From Pseudoflavonifractor sp. Marseille-P3106 (GTDB taxonomy: Bacteria; Bacillota; Clostridia; Oscillospirales; Oscillospiraceae): a DNA stretch of 64,000 bases. A program made the translations under genes and the position numbers. The stretch spans positions 149,428 to 213,427 of the forward strand of contig LT827121.1 of assembly GCA_900169975.1 (NCBI GenBank), read 5' to 3'. Below are positions 56,128 through 63,998 of this stretch, in pieces. The notes under the pieces were generated by a model. The model did no database searches. It worked only from the letters and a program-made list of their open reading frames with translations, and had not been told where the DNA came from. Each line of letters starts with the position of its first letter. The stretch's first letter is position 1.

Positions 56128-58017
56128 TCAGTTGTACGGCGGCCTGCCGTATGCGTAGAAATGGGACTGCCAGTAACTTGTGTTCAGGTTGGAATACTGG
56201 ATGGGGTCGCCGCAATGCAGCATCATCCCGTCGCCCACATAGATGCCCACATGTGACACGCCGCTGGTGTCGTAGGTGCCCACGAAGAACACCAGATCGC
56301 CGGGCTGGGGGTCGGATACTGGGGTGGAAATGTTGTAGAGCCCCTGAGCGCCCAGCCGCCCGGTATTGCACAGGCCGCTGTTGGTCAACACATAGCTGAC
56401 GAAGCCGCTGCAATCAAAAGAGGTGCTGGGGCTGCTGCCGCCCCATACATAGGGATACCCTAAATACTTCTCTGCCTCGGTGATAAGGGTGTTGAACCGC
56501 TCGTCCGTCAGGTATTCAGCGGGAATCTCCCAGGCGGCAGGTGGGTTGTCGATGTACTTGTTCACATACCCGGAGGACGGGAACAGGTCGGGGCGGTTGC
56601 CCAGGGTGGACATATAGGTGGCATACAGGGAAAGCTGTTCCTCGCCCATCATATAGACCGGCACATGGGAGAGGTCGAAGTTCTCCAGCGTGACGGTGCA
56701 GATGGTCCAGGTATAGGGCACCCGAACCGTATAGGTGTTGCCCTCGCTGTCCGTCCTTGTTTCCGTCCGATAGCGGGTCTCCGTGGTCACGGTTTCGGTG
56801 AGAATGTATTGCTTGTCAAAGAGGGTTTGAAGGTCGCCCTGTACCTGGTCAATGGTGAACACCCCTTCATGGAGTGCCGACAGAATGGAGATCAGCACAT
56901 AGGGGTCATGCTCGATTTCGTCCAGGTCGAAGTGATACTCGTCATAGTTGTGGGTGGCCTCGTAGGTATCCAGGTATTCCCGCAATTCATCCTCTTTGGC
57001 GCAGTAGGCTTCTTCCGCCGCCAGCATGTCGGCATCCTCGGACAGATAGGAAGATGCCATGATATTGGACACCCCGCCGCCGAACATGGAGGAACAGGAT
57101 TGCAGGGAGCCCAGCAGCATTACCAGCAGAAGGCCAATACCGCCCACGATCAGCGCGCCCTTCCAATGCCGCTTTACAAAAAGGGCGGTGCGCTTGGACT
57201 CTTGGGCGGTTTTCTTGGCCGCCTTTGCCGTGGCCTCCGCTGTTTTTCCGGCTTGGGCAGTCTTGCCCGCCGCCCGGTATGCCGCCGCATATTGCTTTTG
57301 CAGCTTCCGTTTCTGCCACAGGCGGGAGATGGGCTTGGATGCAAGCTGGGGGTTCTCCGCCACGGCTTTCCGATAGTAGAAATCCGCATTGGCCTTGACC
57401 GCTGCCTGTTCCGCTTTTGCTGCGTCCCGCCAGGGTTTCAGCTTGCGTTCCGCCCGCCAGTTCTGGACACGGCGGTTTCCGTAGCCCACAGCCTTCTCAA
57501 AGCTGCGTTCCCCCAGGTGGCCCGACTGGACGCCGGAATTTTCCTGCTCCACCTCCCGGACCTTGCCGTGGATCGCTGCGCCTGCCTCCTGGATGGGGCG
57601 GGACAGCGGATTGGCATGGGGCTTTCCCGGACTCTTATTGGGGATCGCGTCCCTGGCGGCATCCAGCCGGTCCGCCGCCTTATCCGACTTGCGGATGGCC
57701 CCTTGCAGCTCCGGCGTCGCCCGGTCAGCTTCGGAAAACTGCAATCGGGAGGATGGGCGGCCCGCTACCGCCTCGCCCTCCCGATAGGCCCTGCGCTGTT
57801 TCCGGCGCTTCTTCTGGGCTGCTGCCTGTTCCCGATGCAGTTCCGCACGGTCCACCGCTTTCCCGGCGGTGCCCGCCGTATCTCCGGATGCGGAATGGTC
57901 CTGCTCCGGCGTCCGGTCAGAGGGATAGGTCGTCTCGCCCGTGACCAGATTGACGTCTACCGCCCCGTCACGGGTCATCTTCTGCGCCTCCTTTTCGGGG
58001 GCTTTCCATTCTTTCAA
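56128..58017 (-). CDS. NlpC/P60 peptidoglycan hydrolase of the conjugation apparatus
   Basis: A 629-residue bitopic protein. Residues 1-270 are basic and cytoplasmic (KKRRKQRRAYREGEAVAG; many Ala/Lys repeats), one membrane helix lies near 282-300 (ALIVGGIGLLLVMLLGSL), then a CD1107-like middle part and a C-terminal NlpC/P60 domain: FDCSGFVSYVL (Cys), HVGIYVGDGMMLHCG (His). It opens the cell wall locally for the mating channel, the analogue of VirB1/Orf14. Its stop is 21 bp before the next ATG. Confidence 0.87.
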   Translation of the reverse strand: MKEWKAPEKEAQKMTRDGAVDVNLVTGETTYPSDRTPEQDHSASGDTAGTAGKAVDRAELHREQAAAQKKRRKQRRAYREGEAVAGRPSSRLQFSEADRATPELQGAIRKSDKAADRLDAARDAIPNKSPGKPHANPLSRPIQEAGAAIHGKVREVEQENSGVQSGHLGERSFEKAVGYGNRRVQNWRAERKLKPWRDAAKAEQAAVKANADFYYRKAVAENPQLASKPISRLWQKRKLQKQYAAAYRAAGKTAQAGKTAEATAKAAKKTAQESKRTALFVKRHWKGALIVGGIGLLLVMLLGSLQSCSSMFGGGVSNIMASSYLSEDADMLAAEEAYCAKEDELREYLDTYEATHNYDEYHFDLDEIEHDPYVLISILSALHEGVFTIDQVQGDLQTLFDKQYILTETVTTETRYRTETRTDSEGNTYTVRVPYTWTICTVTLENFDLSHVPVYMMGEEQLSLYATYMSTLGNRPDLFPSSGYVNKYIDNPPAAWEIPAEYLTDERFNTLITEAEKYLGYPYVWGGSSPSTSFDCSGFVSYVLTNSGLCNTGRLGAQGLYNISTPVSDPQPGDLVFFVGTYDTSGVSHVGIYVGDGMMLHCGDPIQYSNLNTSYWQSHFYAYGRPPYN

Positions 58018-59039
58018 GGTGCGTCACCTCCTGTTCCATAGGGGCAGATGTCGGCACACGCCCCGGTTTCGATCATGGCGATGTACTGGAAAATGGGATA
58101 GGCCTGGGGCGGGCAGACCGCGTTCCCCAGGGTTTTCAGCCGCAGCGCCCGGTTGTCGGTGTCCTCGGTCATGCGGGGGACTCCTTCGGGCTCGGCACGC
58201 CATAGGATGCGTCCGTCCATTTCGGGGGGAATCCCATAAGCCATTCCACCCAGTCCGGGTTCAGCGCCGCCTTCTCGGAAAGGGGCTGCTCCTGCCGGAT
58301 CACCTGAGCCGACAGGTTGGAGGACGGGGATTTGTCCCGGAAGGCCGCCGGTTTTAGGGTGGAACGGTAGCCCTCCGATGCTGCCGGGGTCAGGTAGAAC
58401 ACCGCCGCCGATAGGCTGAGGCTCCAGATCGACCCGTCCTTGTTCCGTTTGCGGAATATCCCATTGTCCGACAGGAACACATCCAGGTTGGCAGCATCCC
58501 GCCCCGTGGATTTGTCGGAGGCAAGGGGTGTGGGAAACATCAGCCGCGACGATAAAAGTTCGCTGGCGCTCATGCCATGCGCCGACGCCGCAAGCCGGAA
58601 ATACGAATGGGAGAACAGCGTATCCCGCTTTTGCCAGGTCAAAAATCGTTTTGTCGAGCCCCATATTGATGAAGCCAGCAACATTTTCCCCAAGCACCCA
58701 ATGGGGCCGCAGTTCGGCAATAACGCGGCACATCTCCGGCCACAGGTAGCGTTCATCCGCAAAGCCCCGCCGTTTTCCTGCGGTGGAGAAGGGCTGGCAC
58801 GGGAATCCGCCGGAGAGGATGGTGATGGTTTCAAGTCCTGTTTTCTCAAAAAACGCCTCCTTCGTGAATGTGGTGATGTCCCGGAACTTCGGCACATCCG
58901 GCCAATGCTTTTCCAGAATGGAGTAGGGGTAATCCGCCCACTCACATTGGCAGACCGTTTCAAAGCCCGCCGCCTCCGCCGCAAGGTCCAGCCCGCCGAT
59001 ACCGGAAAACAGGCTGACATGGGTGAGGCGGTCAGGCAT
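58014..59039 (-). CDS. C5-cytosine DNA methyltransferase (Dcm-like)
   Basis: A 341-residue methyltransferase. Motif I VSLFSGIGGLDLAAEAAG, motif IV ILSGGFPCQPFSTAGKRRG (catalytic Cys), motif VI LGENVAGF, motif VIII HERQRTFIVAADVS, and motif X ALRLKTLGNAVCPPQAYPIF. The target-recognition region (residues ~165-300) overlaps another reading frame that also looks protein-like (next entry). The ATG overlaps the preceding gene. Solitary methyltransferases on ICEs can shield the element from host restriction. Start at 59039 gives the shortest path to motif I. Confidence 0.85.
   Translation of the reverse strand: MPDRLTHVSLFSGIGGLDLAAEAAGFETVCQCEWADYPYSILEKHWPDVPKFRDITTFTKEAFFEKTGLETITILSGGFPCQPFSTAGKRRGFADERYLWPEMCRVIAELRPHWVLGENVAGFINMGLDKTIFDLAKAGYAVLPFVFPACGVGAWHERQRTFIVAADVSHTPCLRQIHGAGCCQPGCVPVGQWDIPQTEQGRVDLEPQPIGGGVLPDPGSIGGLPFHPKTGGLPGQIPVLQPVGSGDPAGAAPFREGGAEPGLGGMAYGIPPEMDGRILWRAEPEGVPRMTEDTDNRALRLKTLGNAVCPPQAYPIFQYIAMIETGACADICPYGTGGDAP
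58169..58573 (-). CDS. Overlapping frame in the Dcm gene with phage-methyltransferase-like features
   Basis: In the frame offset from Dcm, bases 58573-58169 encode a 134-residue sequence with MFPTPLASDKSTG, AAVFYLTPAASEGYRSTL and LNPDWVEWLMGFPPKWTD. The last is a phrase I know from the C-terminal part of phage-type cytosine methyltransferases. No ribosome binding site precedes the ATG. It could be an expressed overlapping gene, a relic of a frameshift in the target-recognition domain, or an accidental mimic. Confidence 0.4.
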   Translation of the reverse strand: MSASELLSSRLMFPTPLASDKSTGRDAANLDVFLSDNGIFRKRNKDGSIWSLSLSAAVFYLTPAASEGYRSTLKPAAFRDKSPSSNLSAQVIRQEQPLSEKAALNPDWVEWLMGFPPKWTDASYGVPSPKESPA

Positions 59040-59355
59040 GGGGCTGGTCCTCGTCGTCCTCGCAGTCCACATAGAAGGCATCCAGCTCGCACAGCTCCAG
59101 GGACTTCAGCCGGGCAAGTTCGTCCTTGTCGCCGAACACCAGGTAGCGGCCGGGGATGCTCCAGCGGTCAAATATCTGGTCGGCGATCTCGCCGTACCGC
59201 TGGGCGGTGTCGATCAGGTTCTCCATGTCCCGGCGATCCTTGATCTTCCCGGCAAGGAAGGCAAGCTGGTGCAGCAGCCCGTAGAGGTGTACTTCCTCGT
59301 CGATGTGGGCCTCGTAGGTCTTTTCCTCGATGACATACAGCTTTTCCTGTTCCAT
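59032..59355 (-). CDS. Conserved ICE protein of unknown function
   Basis: A 107-residue acidic helical protein (EEKTYEAHIDEEVHLYGLLH; RRDMENLIDTAQRYGEIADQ; tail DCEDDEDQPHA). GAAAGGAGCACGAA precedes the ATG. The stop overlaps the Dcm start, so the two are coupled. No motif recognised. In this backbone it follows VirB4 once the TRADD-N-type insertion is ignored. Confidence 0.7.
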   Translation of the reverse strand: MEQEKLYVIEEKTYEAHIDEEVHLYGLLHQLAFLAGKIKDRRDMENLIDTAQRYGEIADQIFDRWSIPGRYLVFGDKDELARLKSLELCELDAFYVDCEDDEDQPHA

Positions 59356-59387
59356 TTCGTGCTCCTTTCTGAATTTTGGGCATGAGA

Positions 59388-59414
59388 AAACCCGCCTCGG
59401 TTGAGGCGGGCTTA
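59388..59414 (-). terminator. Terminator after the TRADD-N-type gene
   Basis: AAGCCCGCCTC-AACC-GAGGCGGGTT stem, leftward followed by TTCTCATGCC. Confidence 0.75.
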
Positions 59415-59423
59415 ATGTTGTTT

Positions 59424-60032
59424 TTATTCGTTTGTTGATACACCCTTTCGAATGTGGCTACTATTATCTAACAAAACCATTTCAATTATATATCGGTATG
59501 TTTCATCTTTTCGCTCTGGCGACATATTCTCAGCTAACTGCATAGCCGTAAGGTACTTTTCTGTATACCCCAACCGCTCATGATATAGGTTAAGCTGATT
59601 TGTAGTACTTTTGTATAACCAAAAGAACAGGCCGGAAATAACTTCTACTATGCCACCTGAAATTGTAGTATATAAAGCTAATTCTTGCTCCGTCACGGCT
59701 GAAAGGACTATGCCGACTATAAAAACAACGAATCCGAGAACACAAATTGCTAATGTTGATGTAAACGCCCGATTTGCCTGGCGCTTACTTATTACATAAT
59801 ACTCACGAAGCTCAGACACATTATTTATCATTAGAGACACAACATCATTACTGCGTTCCAGTTGCTCTCTCGATAAATCGGCTGCCTCTTTTGCAGCTTT
59901 CGTATCTTCAGCAGATATTTTATGATCAGATTTTTGTTTGATCCATAAAGATAACACTATGCTAAGTGTAGCGATCAAAACACCCGCTAGAGTACTCAGC
60001 AAGGTCATGAATTCCAAAGCATTACCAAGCAT
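59424..60032 (-). CDS. TRADD-N-associated-type two-helix membrane protein, putative defence cargo
   Basis: A 202-residue protein with an N-terminal hydrophobic segment (TLLSTLAGVLIATLSIVLSLW), a charged helix, and a paired central membrane hairpin (STLAICVLGFVVFIVGIVLSAV and ISGGIVEVISGLFFWLY) followed by a C-terminal helical part. This is the pattern of the TRADD-N-associated membrane domain, described from predicted bacterial conflict systems. Clearly AT-richer than VirB4 and Dcm on each side and with its own terminator, so it is a separate insertion. No effector domain is attached, and no partner gene is adjacent. Confidence 0.6.
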   Translation of the reverse strand: MLGNALEFMTLLSTLAGVLIATLSIVLSLWIKQKSDHKISAEDTKAAKEAADLSREQLERSNDVVSLMINNVSELREYYVISKRQANRAFTSTLAICVLGFVVFIVGIVLSAVTEQELALYTTISGGIVEVISGLFFWLYKSTTNQLNLYHERLGYTEKYLTAMQLAENMSPERKDETYRYIIEMVLLDNSSHIRKGVSTNE

Positions 60033-60102
60033 TTACATCACCGTACAAATTATAGCAATATTTCCACAGAAAATCCAGCCCTAGCCTCTTAGGCCCCTAG
60101 AA

Positions 60103-62502
60103 TTAGTTTTCATGCCCATGTTCCACCTCGCTGGGCTTGGTGGTGAGCAGTTTGTAGAGTTCGGTATCCTTCGGGAAGTCATCTGCAAAAGGCAGGATGA
60201 CATTATTGAAGAACAGCAGCCCATGACCCGGCTCGGAGTTGGTCACATAGGCAAGCTGCTCCGACGAAATGTTCAGCCGCTCCGCCAGTATCTTTCGGTC
60301 GCCTGCCGCCTGATTGAGCATATAGATGAAATCGCTGTTTTCCAGGATGTTTTCAATCTCCGGGGAGGAAAGTAGGTCTTTGGGGTTCTGAGTTGCCCCG
60401 GTGGGGATACCGCCCCACTTTCGGAACCGTTTCCAAATCTCGGCGCTGTACGCCGCGGTCTGTTCCTCCTTCAGCAGAAGGTGGAACTCGTCTACGAAAT
60501 ACCAGGTGGACCGGCCAATGGCCCGGTTGATGGTGACGGTGTTCCACACCGCGTCCTGGACAATGAGCATCCCCGGCTTTTTCAGGTTCTTGCCCAGACC
60601 TTTGATGTCAAAGCAGACAAGGCGATTGGAAATGTCCACGGTTGTACGGTGGTTGAAGAAGTTCAGCGAACCGTTCACATAGAGGTCCAATGCCTGGGCC
60701 ACCCGGTCGGCCTCCGGGATGTGCTGGGACAGCAGGGCGTTCATCAGGTCGCCCAGAATCGGCATATTCTCCGGCCGAGGGTCGGCAAAGTAGGGCTGGT
60801 AGATCTTCTGCACCGCCCGGTCAATGACGGTTTTCTCGATGGCCGCCAGCCCCGTCTTGCTGCCCATGATGAGCTCGCAGAAGGACAACACGAAGTCGGA
60901 TTTCAGCGCCAGCGGATTTTCTTCCTCGGAGTAGTTGAGGTTGATGTCCAGAGGGTTCACATAGTCGGTGCTGGACGGGGACAGCCGGATCACCTGACCG
61001 CCCAACCGCTTCACCAGAGGCGAATACTCGTCCTCCGGGTCGCAGATGATGACGTTGCCCTGGGTCATCAGCATGATGAAGGTGATCTCCCGCTTGCAGC
61101 TCATGGATTTGCCGCTGCCGGGGGTGCCGAACACAAGACCATTGGGACAACGAGATTGCTTGCGGTCCAGCAGGATCATGTTGTTGGAGAGAGCGTTGAG
61201 GCCGTAGTACATGGCGTCGCCGCCCATGAACACCTCCTGGGTGACGAAGGGGACGAACACCGCCAGGGCCGATGTGGTCAGGCTCCGTTCGATCTTGATG
61301 CGGTTGAGGCCCAGGGGAAGGCTGCTCATAAGCCCGTCCTCCTGCTGGAAGTCCAGCCGGGTCAGAAGACAGTTATAGGTCTGGGCGATGCTGGCAGTCT
61401 GGGATACGGCGATCTCCAGCTTTTGCCGGGTCTCTGCCGTATGCAGCACCAGGAAGGTCATGTTGAACATTCTCTCGTTGCGGGATTGGAGGTCGGTGAG
61501 AAGGTCCTTCGCCGCGCCGCCATAAGTAGACAAGTCGCTGGGGAGTATGTCCATATCGTAGCCGCTGCGCACCGCCCGCTTCTGCTCCTGTATCTTCATG
61601 GCGTCCAGGTCGGTGATCTTCCGCTTGACCATTTTGATGGCCTCGTTCTGGTTGATGCCCCGGATGTGCATAGTCACCATGATATTCCCGTCCGCCTCCA
61701 TGAAGTCGGTGAGGATACGGTCGTGCATCTCCGGTGCCAGAATTTGCAGGAAGGACACCGCCCCGTACCGCCTGCCGATGCGGAAGGTGCGGGTCTCCCC
61801 GAAGTGGAAGGAGGACGGAGCAATGAAGTCCTTCACCGAAAGGCCGCTGGCCGGGAGCCAGTCCCATTCAAAGGCGAACTGCCCGCCCTCCGGGTGGAGG
61901 ATGTTGTAAAGCAGCTCCAGCCGTTCCTTTCCGTCCAGCACATGAGCCGCCGCCCCCATGACCTTGAAGCGGTTGAGAGTGTCGGTCTCAATGCGGGCAA
62001 ACCGCGCCCGCGCTGCCGGAAGGTTCTCCGCCTCGATGGTCAGGGTCACATACTTGGTTTTCACATAGCCGTTGTTGCCTCGCTTATACTGCATCCGCAG
62101 GATGTCCACCGCCTCGTCCCGAATGGGGTCCAGGTCGTTGCCCTGTCTGGTGATACCGAACATCTCATCGGCGGCGCTGCCTCCGCTGCGGCTGTCCAAA
62201 GAGACCTGGACGCCGATGGAGGGGTCGTAGCCGTTGTAGAAGTCGCAAAGGCTTTCAAAGATGCTGCGCTGATCCTCCGGCCCTGCTAGGCGGTAATTCA
62301 CATCCTCAAAGGCGATGGTCTTGGAGAAGGTGCCGCTCTCCAGCCTGCACAGGCCATCGGGGAACATATTCTGAAACGGGATGCTGTCCTGCACCGTATG
62401 GGCTTTTCCGTCGCCCTTCGCCTGCCGGATCACCGCCTCAATCTGCTTGCGCTCAGCACGGGTGAGCTTACGCTTTGCCGGTCTTTCTGCCTTTTCTCGC
62501 AA
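60103..62502 (-). CDS. virB4: VirB4-like conjugation ATPase
   Basis: A 799-residue T4SS ATPase. Basic N-terminus (RPAKRKLTRAERKQIEAVIR), a VirB4 N-domain (~60-430), Walker A VFGTPGSGKSMSCKREI (~460), Walker B WYFVDEFHLLL, and the FRKWGGIPTGATQNP sensor. It powers pilus/channel assembly. Starts at TTG 62502 with GGAGGTG 7 nt upstream, inside the prgI 3-prime end (35 bp overlap). Standard transfer backbone. Confidence 0.93.
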   Translation of the reverse strand: MREKAERPAKRKLTRAERKQIEAVIRQAKGDGKAHTVQDSIPFQNMFPDGLCRLESGTFSKTIAFEDVNYRLAGPEDQRSIFESLCDFYNGYDPSIGVQVSLDSRSGGSAADEMFGITRQGNDLDPIRDEAVDILRMQYKRGNNGYVKTKYVTLTIEAENLPAARARFARIETDTLNRFKVMGAAAHVLDGKERLELLYNILHPEGGQFAFEWDWLPASGLSVKDFIAPSSFHFGETRTFRIGRRYGAVSFLQILAPEMHDRILTDFMEADGNIMVTMHIRGINQNEAIKMVKRKITDLDAMKIQEQKRAVRSGYDMDILPSDLSTYGGAAKDLLTDLQSRNERMFNMTFLVLHTAETRQKLEIAVSQTASIAQTYNCLLTRLDFQQEDGLMSSLPLGLNRIKIERSLTTSALAVFVPFVTQEVFMGGDAMYYGLNALSNNMILLDRKQSRCPNGLVFGTPGSGKSMSCKREITFIMLMTQGNVIICDPEDEYSPLVKRLGGQVIRLSPSSTDYVNPLDINLNYSEEENPLALKSDFVLSFCELIMGSKTGLAAIEKTVIDRAVQKIYQPYFADPRPENMPILGDLMNALLSQHIPEADRVAQALDLYVNGSLNFFNHRTTVDISNRLVCFDIKGLGKNLKKPGMLIVQDAVWNTVTINRAIGRSTWYFVDEFHLLLKEEQTAAYSAEIWKRFRKWGGIPTGATQNPKDLLSSPEIENILENSDFIYMLNQAAGDRKILAERLNISSEQLAYVTNSEPGHGLLFFNNVILPFADDFPKDTELYKLLTTKPSEVEHGHEN

Positions 62503-62854
62503 TACGCTTCACCTCCTGTTCCAGTTTGGATTGCCGCACCAGGGCGGAATAGAGATTGTTGGTCTGGTAGATGCGCACCTTCGGCCGGATGAATTTGTTC
62601 TGGATCAGATGACCCAGGAACACCTCCAGCGGCTGCCCGTTCTTCTCGTACATGGCGAACAGGAAAAAGGGCAGCATCACCAGGATCATGCACAGCGCCG
62701 CCGTGGTGGTCCCCAGGCTCGCTTTTGCCAAAAAGAAAAGCGGCACGCCTACCAGCGCCGCCGCTCCGAAACAGATCACTTGTCGTTTGGTCAGCCCGAA
62801 CAGGACCTTGCTCTGTATCCGGCTCAGGTCCTTCGGGATCGTTACATAAGCCAA
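62468..62854 (-). CDS. prgI: PrgI-family T4SS membrane protein
   Basis: A 128-residue protein beginning YVTIPKDLSRIQSKVLFGLT, with two closely spaced helices (QVICFGAAALVGVPLFFLAK and ALCMILVMLPFFLFAMYE) and VFLGHLIQNKFIRPKVRIY, the PrgI signature. VirB3-like component next to VirB4. AAGGAGGTGTGAAACATT precedes the ATG. Confidence 0.9.
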   Translation of the reverse strand: MAYVTIPKDLSRIQSKVLFGLTKRQVICFGAAALVGVPLFFLAKASLGTTTAALCMILVMLPFFLFAMYEKNGQPLEVFLGHLIQNKFIRPKVRIYQTNNLYSALVRQSKLEQEVKRIARKGRKTGKA

Positions 62855-62869
62855 TGTTTCACACCTCCT

Positions 62870-63736
62870 TTAGTGGGCACCGAACAGAGATTTTGCAAGG
62901 CTGCCGGTCTTGAACAGGGTGTAGCACAGCAGGACCGTATAGCCCATGCAGCCCCAGATTGCCGCGGATATGTTGTCGCCGGATGTGGAGATGCCCTCCA
63001 CCAGCACCGCATAGATGCCCACGCAGATCATAATGAGGAAGGCCTGGAAGCCCAGGGCCAGCAGGGAGCGAAGGTAGTTCTGCCCCGTGGAGCCCCACTC
63101 CCGGTTGACCATCGTGGCAAAGGGGATGGGGCCTATGGAGGTCACCAAATAGACCTCGATCATTCTGCCGTAAATCACCAGGAAGATGCAGATGGAAAGT
63201 ATCTGCGTACACAGCCCCACAAACACGCTCTGGAACCACAGCCCCAGCAGGGCGCCCACGCTCCAGTCGGCAAGCTGGGTCTCCAGATCGCCTACTACGC
63301 CGGAGATGTCGATGCCCGCGTCCGAGATGATGACCCCCGCCGACTGGCTGACCACATTCTGCGCCACATCAAACACCGCCATGACGATGTTCCAGGTATT
63401 CGTGACGATCAGCACCGCGCAGAAGGTCTTGAAAATCCACTTGAAGAAAATCCAGGTGTCGAAGTCGTGGAGGTTGTTCTTCTCGATGATGAGCTGGATC
63501 AGTTCGTAGCACATGACGAAGGTGAGGATGATGCCCGCGACGGGGACGATCACCGTCTCCGAGAGGTTGCGGATCATGTTGAAGATGCTGCTGTTCCAGG
63601 CGGCGGGCGTCATGCCGACCTCCCCGGCGATCTCGCCCACCTTTGTGTTCAGGGTATCAAACATCCCGGTCAGGTTTGAAATGATACCGTCGATGAGCAG
63701 TTCCTTGAACCACTCCTGGATCATATCCAATATCAA
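62870..63736 (-). CDS. VirB6/TrbL-like polytopic conjugation protein
   Basis: A 288-residue protein with about six helices (VIVPVAGIILTFVMCYELIQ; TFCAVLIVTNTWNIVMAVFD; SVFVGLCTQILSICIFLVIYG and others). FELxxE-like N-terminal amphipathic part IQEWFKELLIDGIISNL is typical of the CD0411/VirB6-type proteins of Tn1549. TTG start at 63736 has GGAGGTG 7 nt upstream. It forms part of the inner-membrane channel. Confidence 0.88.
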   Translation of the reverse strand: MILDMIQEWFKELLIDGIISNLTGMFDTLNTKVGEIAGEVGMTPAAWNSSIFNMIRNLSETVIVPVAGIILTFVMCYELIQLIIEKNNLHDFDTWIFFKWIFKTFCAVLIVTNTWNIVMAVFDVAQNVVSQSAGVIISDAGIDISGVVGDLETQLADWSVGALLGLWFQSVFVGLCTQILSICIFLVIYGRMIEVYLVTSIGPIPFATMVNREWGSTGQNYLRSLLALGFQAFLIMICVGIYAVLVEGISTSGDNISAAIWGCMGYTVLLCYTLFKTGSLAKSLFGAH

Positions 63737-63752
63737 GGGAGATCACCTCCTT

Positions 63753-63790
63753 TGCGGGGGCTCCCGCTATGAAGCGAAAGCCCCCGCCGG
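63753..63790 (-). terminator. Hairpin between Maff2 remnant and VirB6 gene
   Basis: GCGGGGGCT / AGCCCCCGC arms around a 16-base loop; no U-tract, so a processing or attenuating structure rather than a full terminator. Confidence 0.5.
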
Positions 63791-63803
63791 GTTTGGAGCA
63801 ACA

Positions 63804-63890
63804 TCAGGTGGTGGACAGCAGACCGGACAGCAGGGGGATCAGGGTGATACCGATGAGGGCAACACCACCGCCCGCCATGAGCTGTTTTAT
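63804..63890 (-). pseudogene. Maff2-family small membrane protein, truncated 5-prime end
   Basis: The last ~29 codons GIKQLMAGGGVALIGITLIP ... are those of the Maff2 mobile-element protein that precedes VirB6 in Tn1549-like elements. An in-frame TAA lies just upstream at the centre of a palindrome, so the N-terminal ~40 residues are missing. The gene was cut by an inversion or insertion whose other end is beyond the window. Confidence 0.7.
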
Positions 63891-63928
63891 CCCTAATTAG
63901 GAGTAAAACCTTGCTCGATGGCGGGCGG
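63868..63928. repeat. Large imperfect palindrome disrupting the Maff2 gene
   Basis: Arms CCGCCCGCCAT / ATGGCGGGCGG, with GAGC...TTTTA / TAAAA...GCTC inside and centre CCTAATTAGG (63892-63901). The right arm on the plus strand again reads LGVK ... MAGGGV, so a second, inverted Maff2-like start faces the remnant. Confidence 0.8.
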
Positions 63929-63975
63929 CGGCGTGTCAAAAAATATATGGAATTTTTTAGAACCGCCCCGGCGTG

Positions 63976-63998
63976 GACAGGTCAGCCCTTGACCTGTT
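63976..63998. repeat. Inverted repeat at the right edge
   Basis: ACAGGTCA-GCCC-TTGACCTGT, an 8-9 bp dyad. It may be an intrinsic hairpin or recombination site of the inserted sequence; context ends here. Confidence 0.5.

Noticed and set aside
60481..62289. 600-codon plus-strand frame opposite virB4
   Set aside because: Mirror of the VirB4 gene with the same compositional bias; VirB4 motifs on the minus strand are unambiguous.
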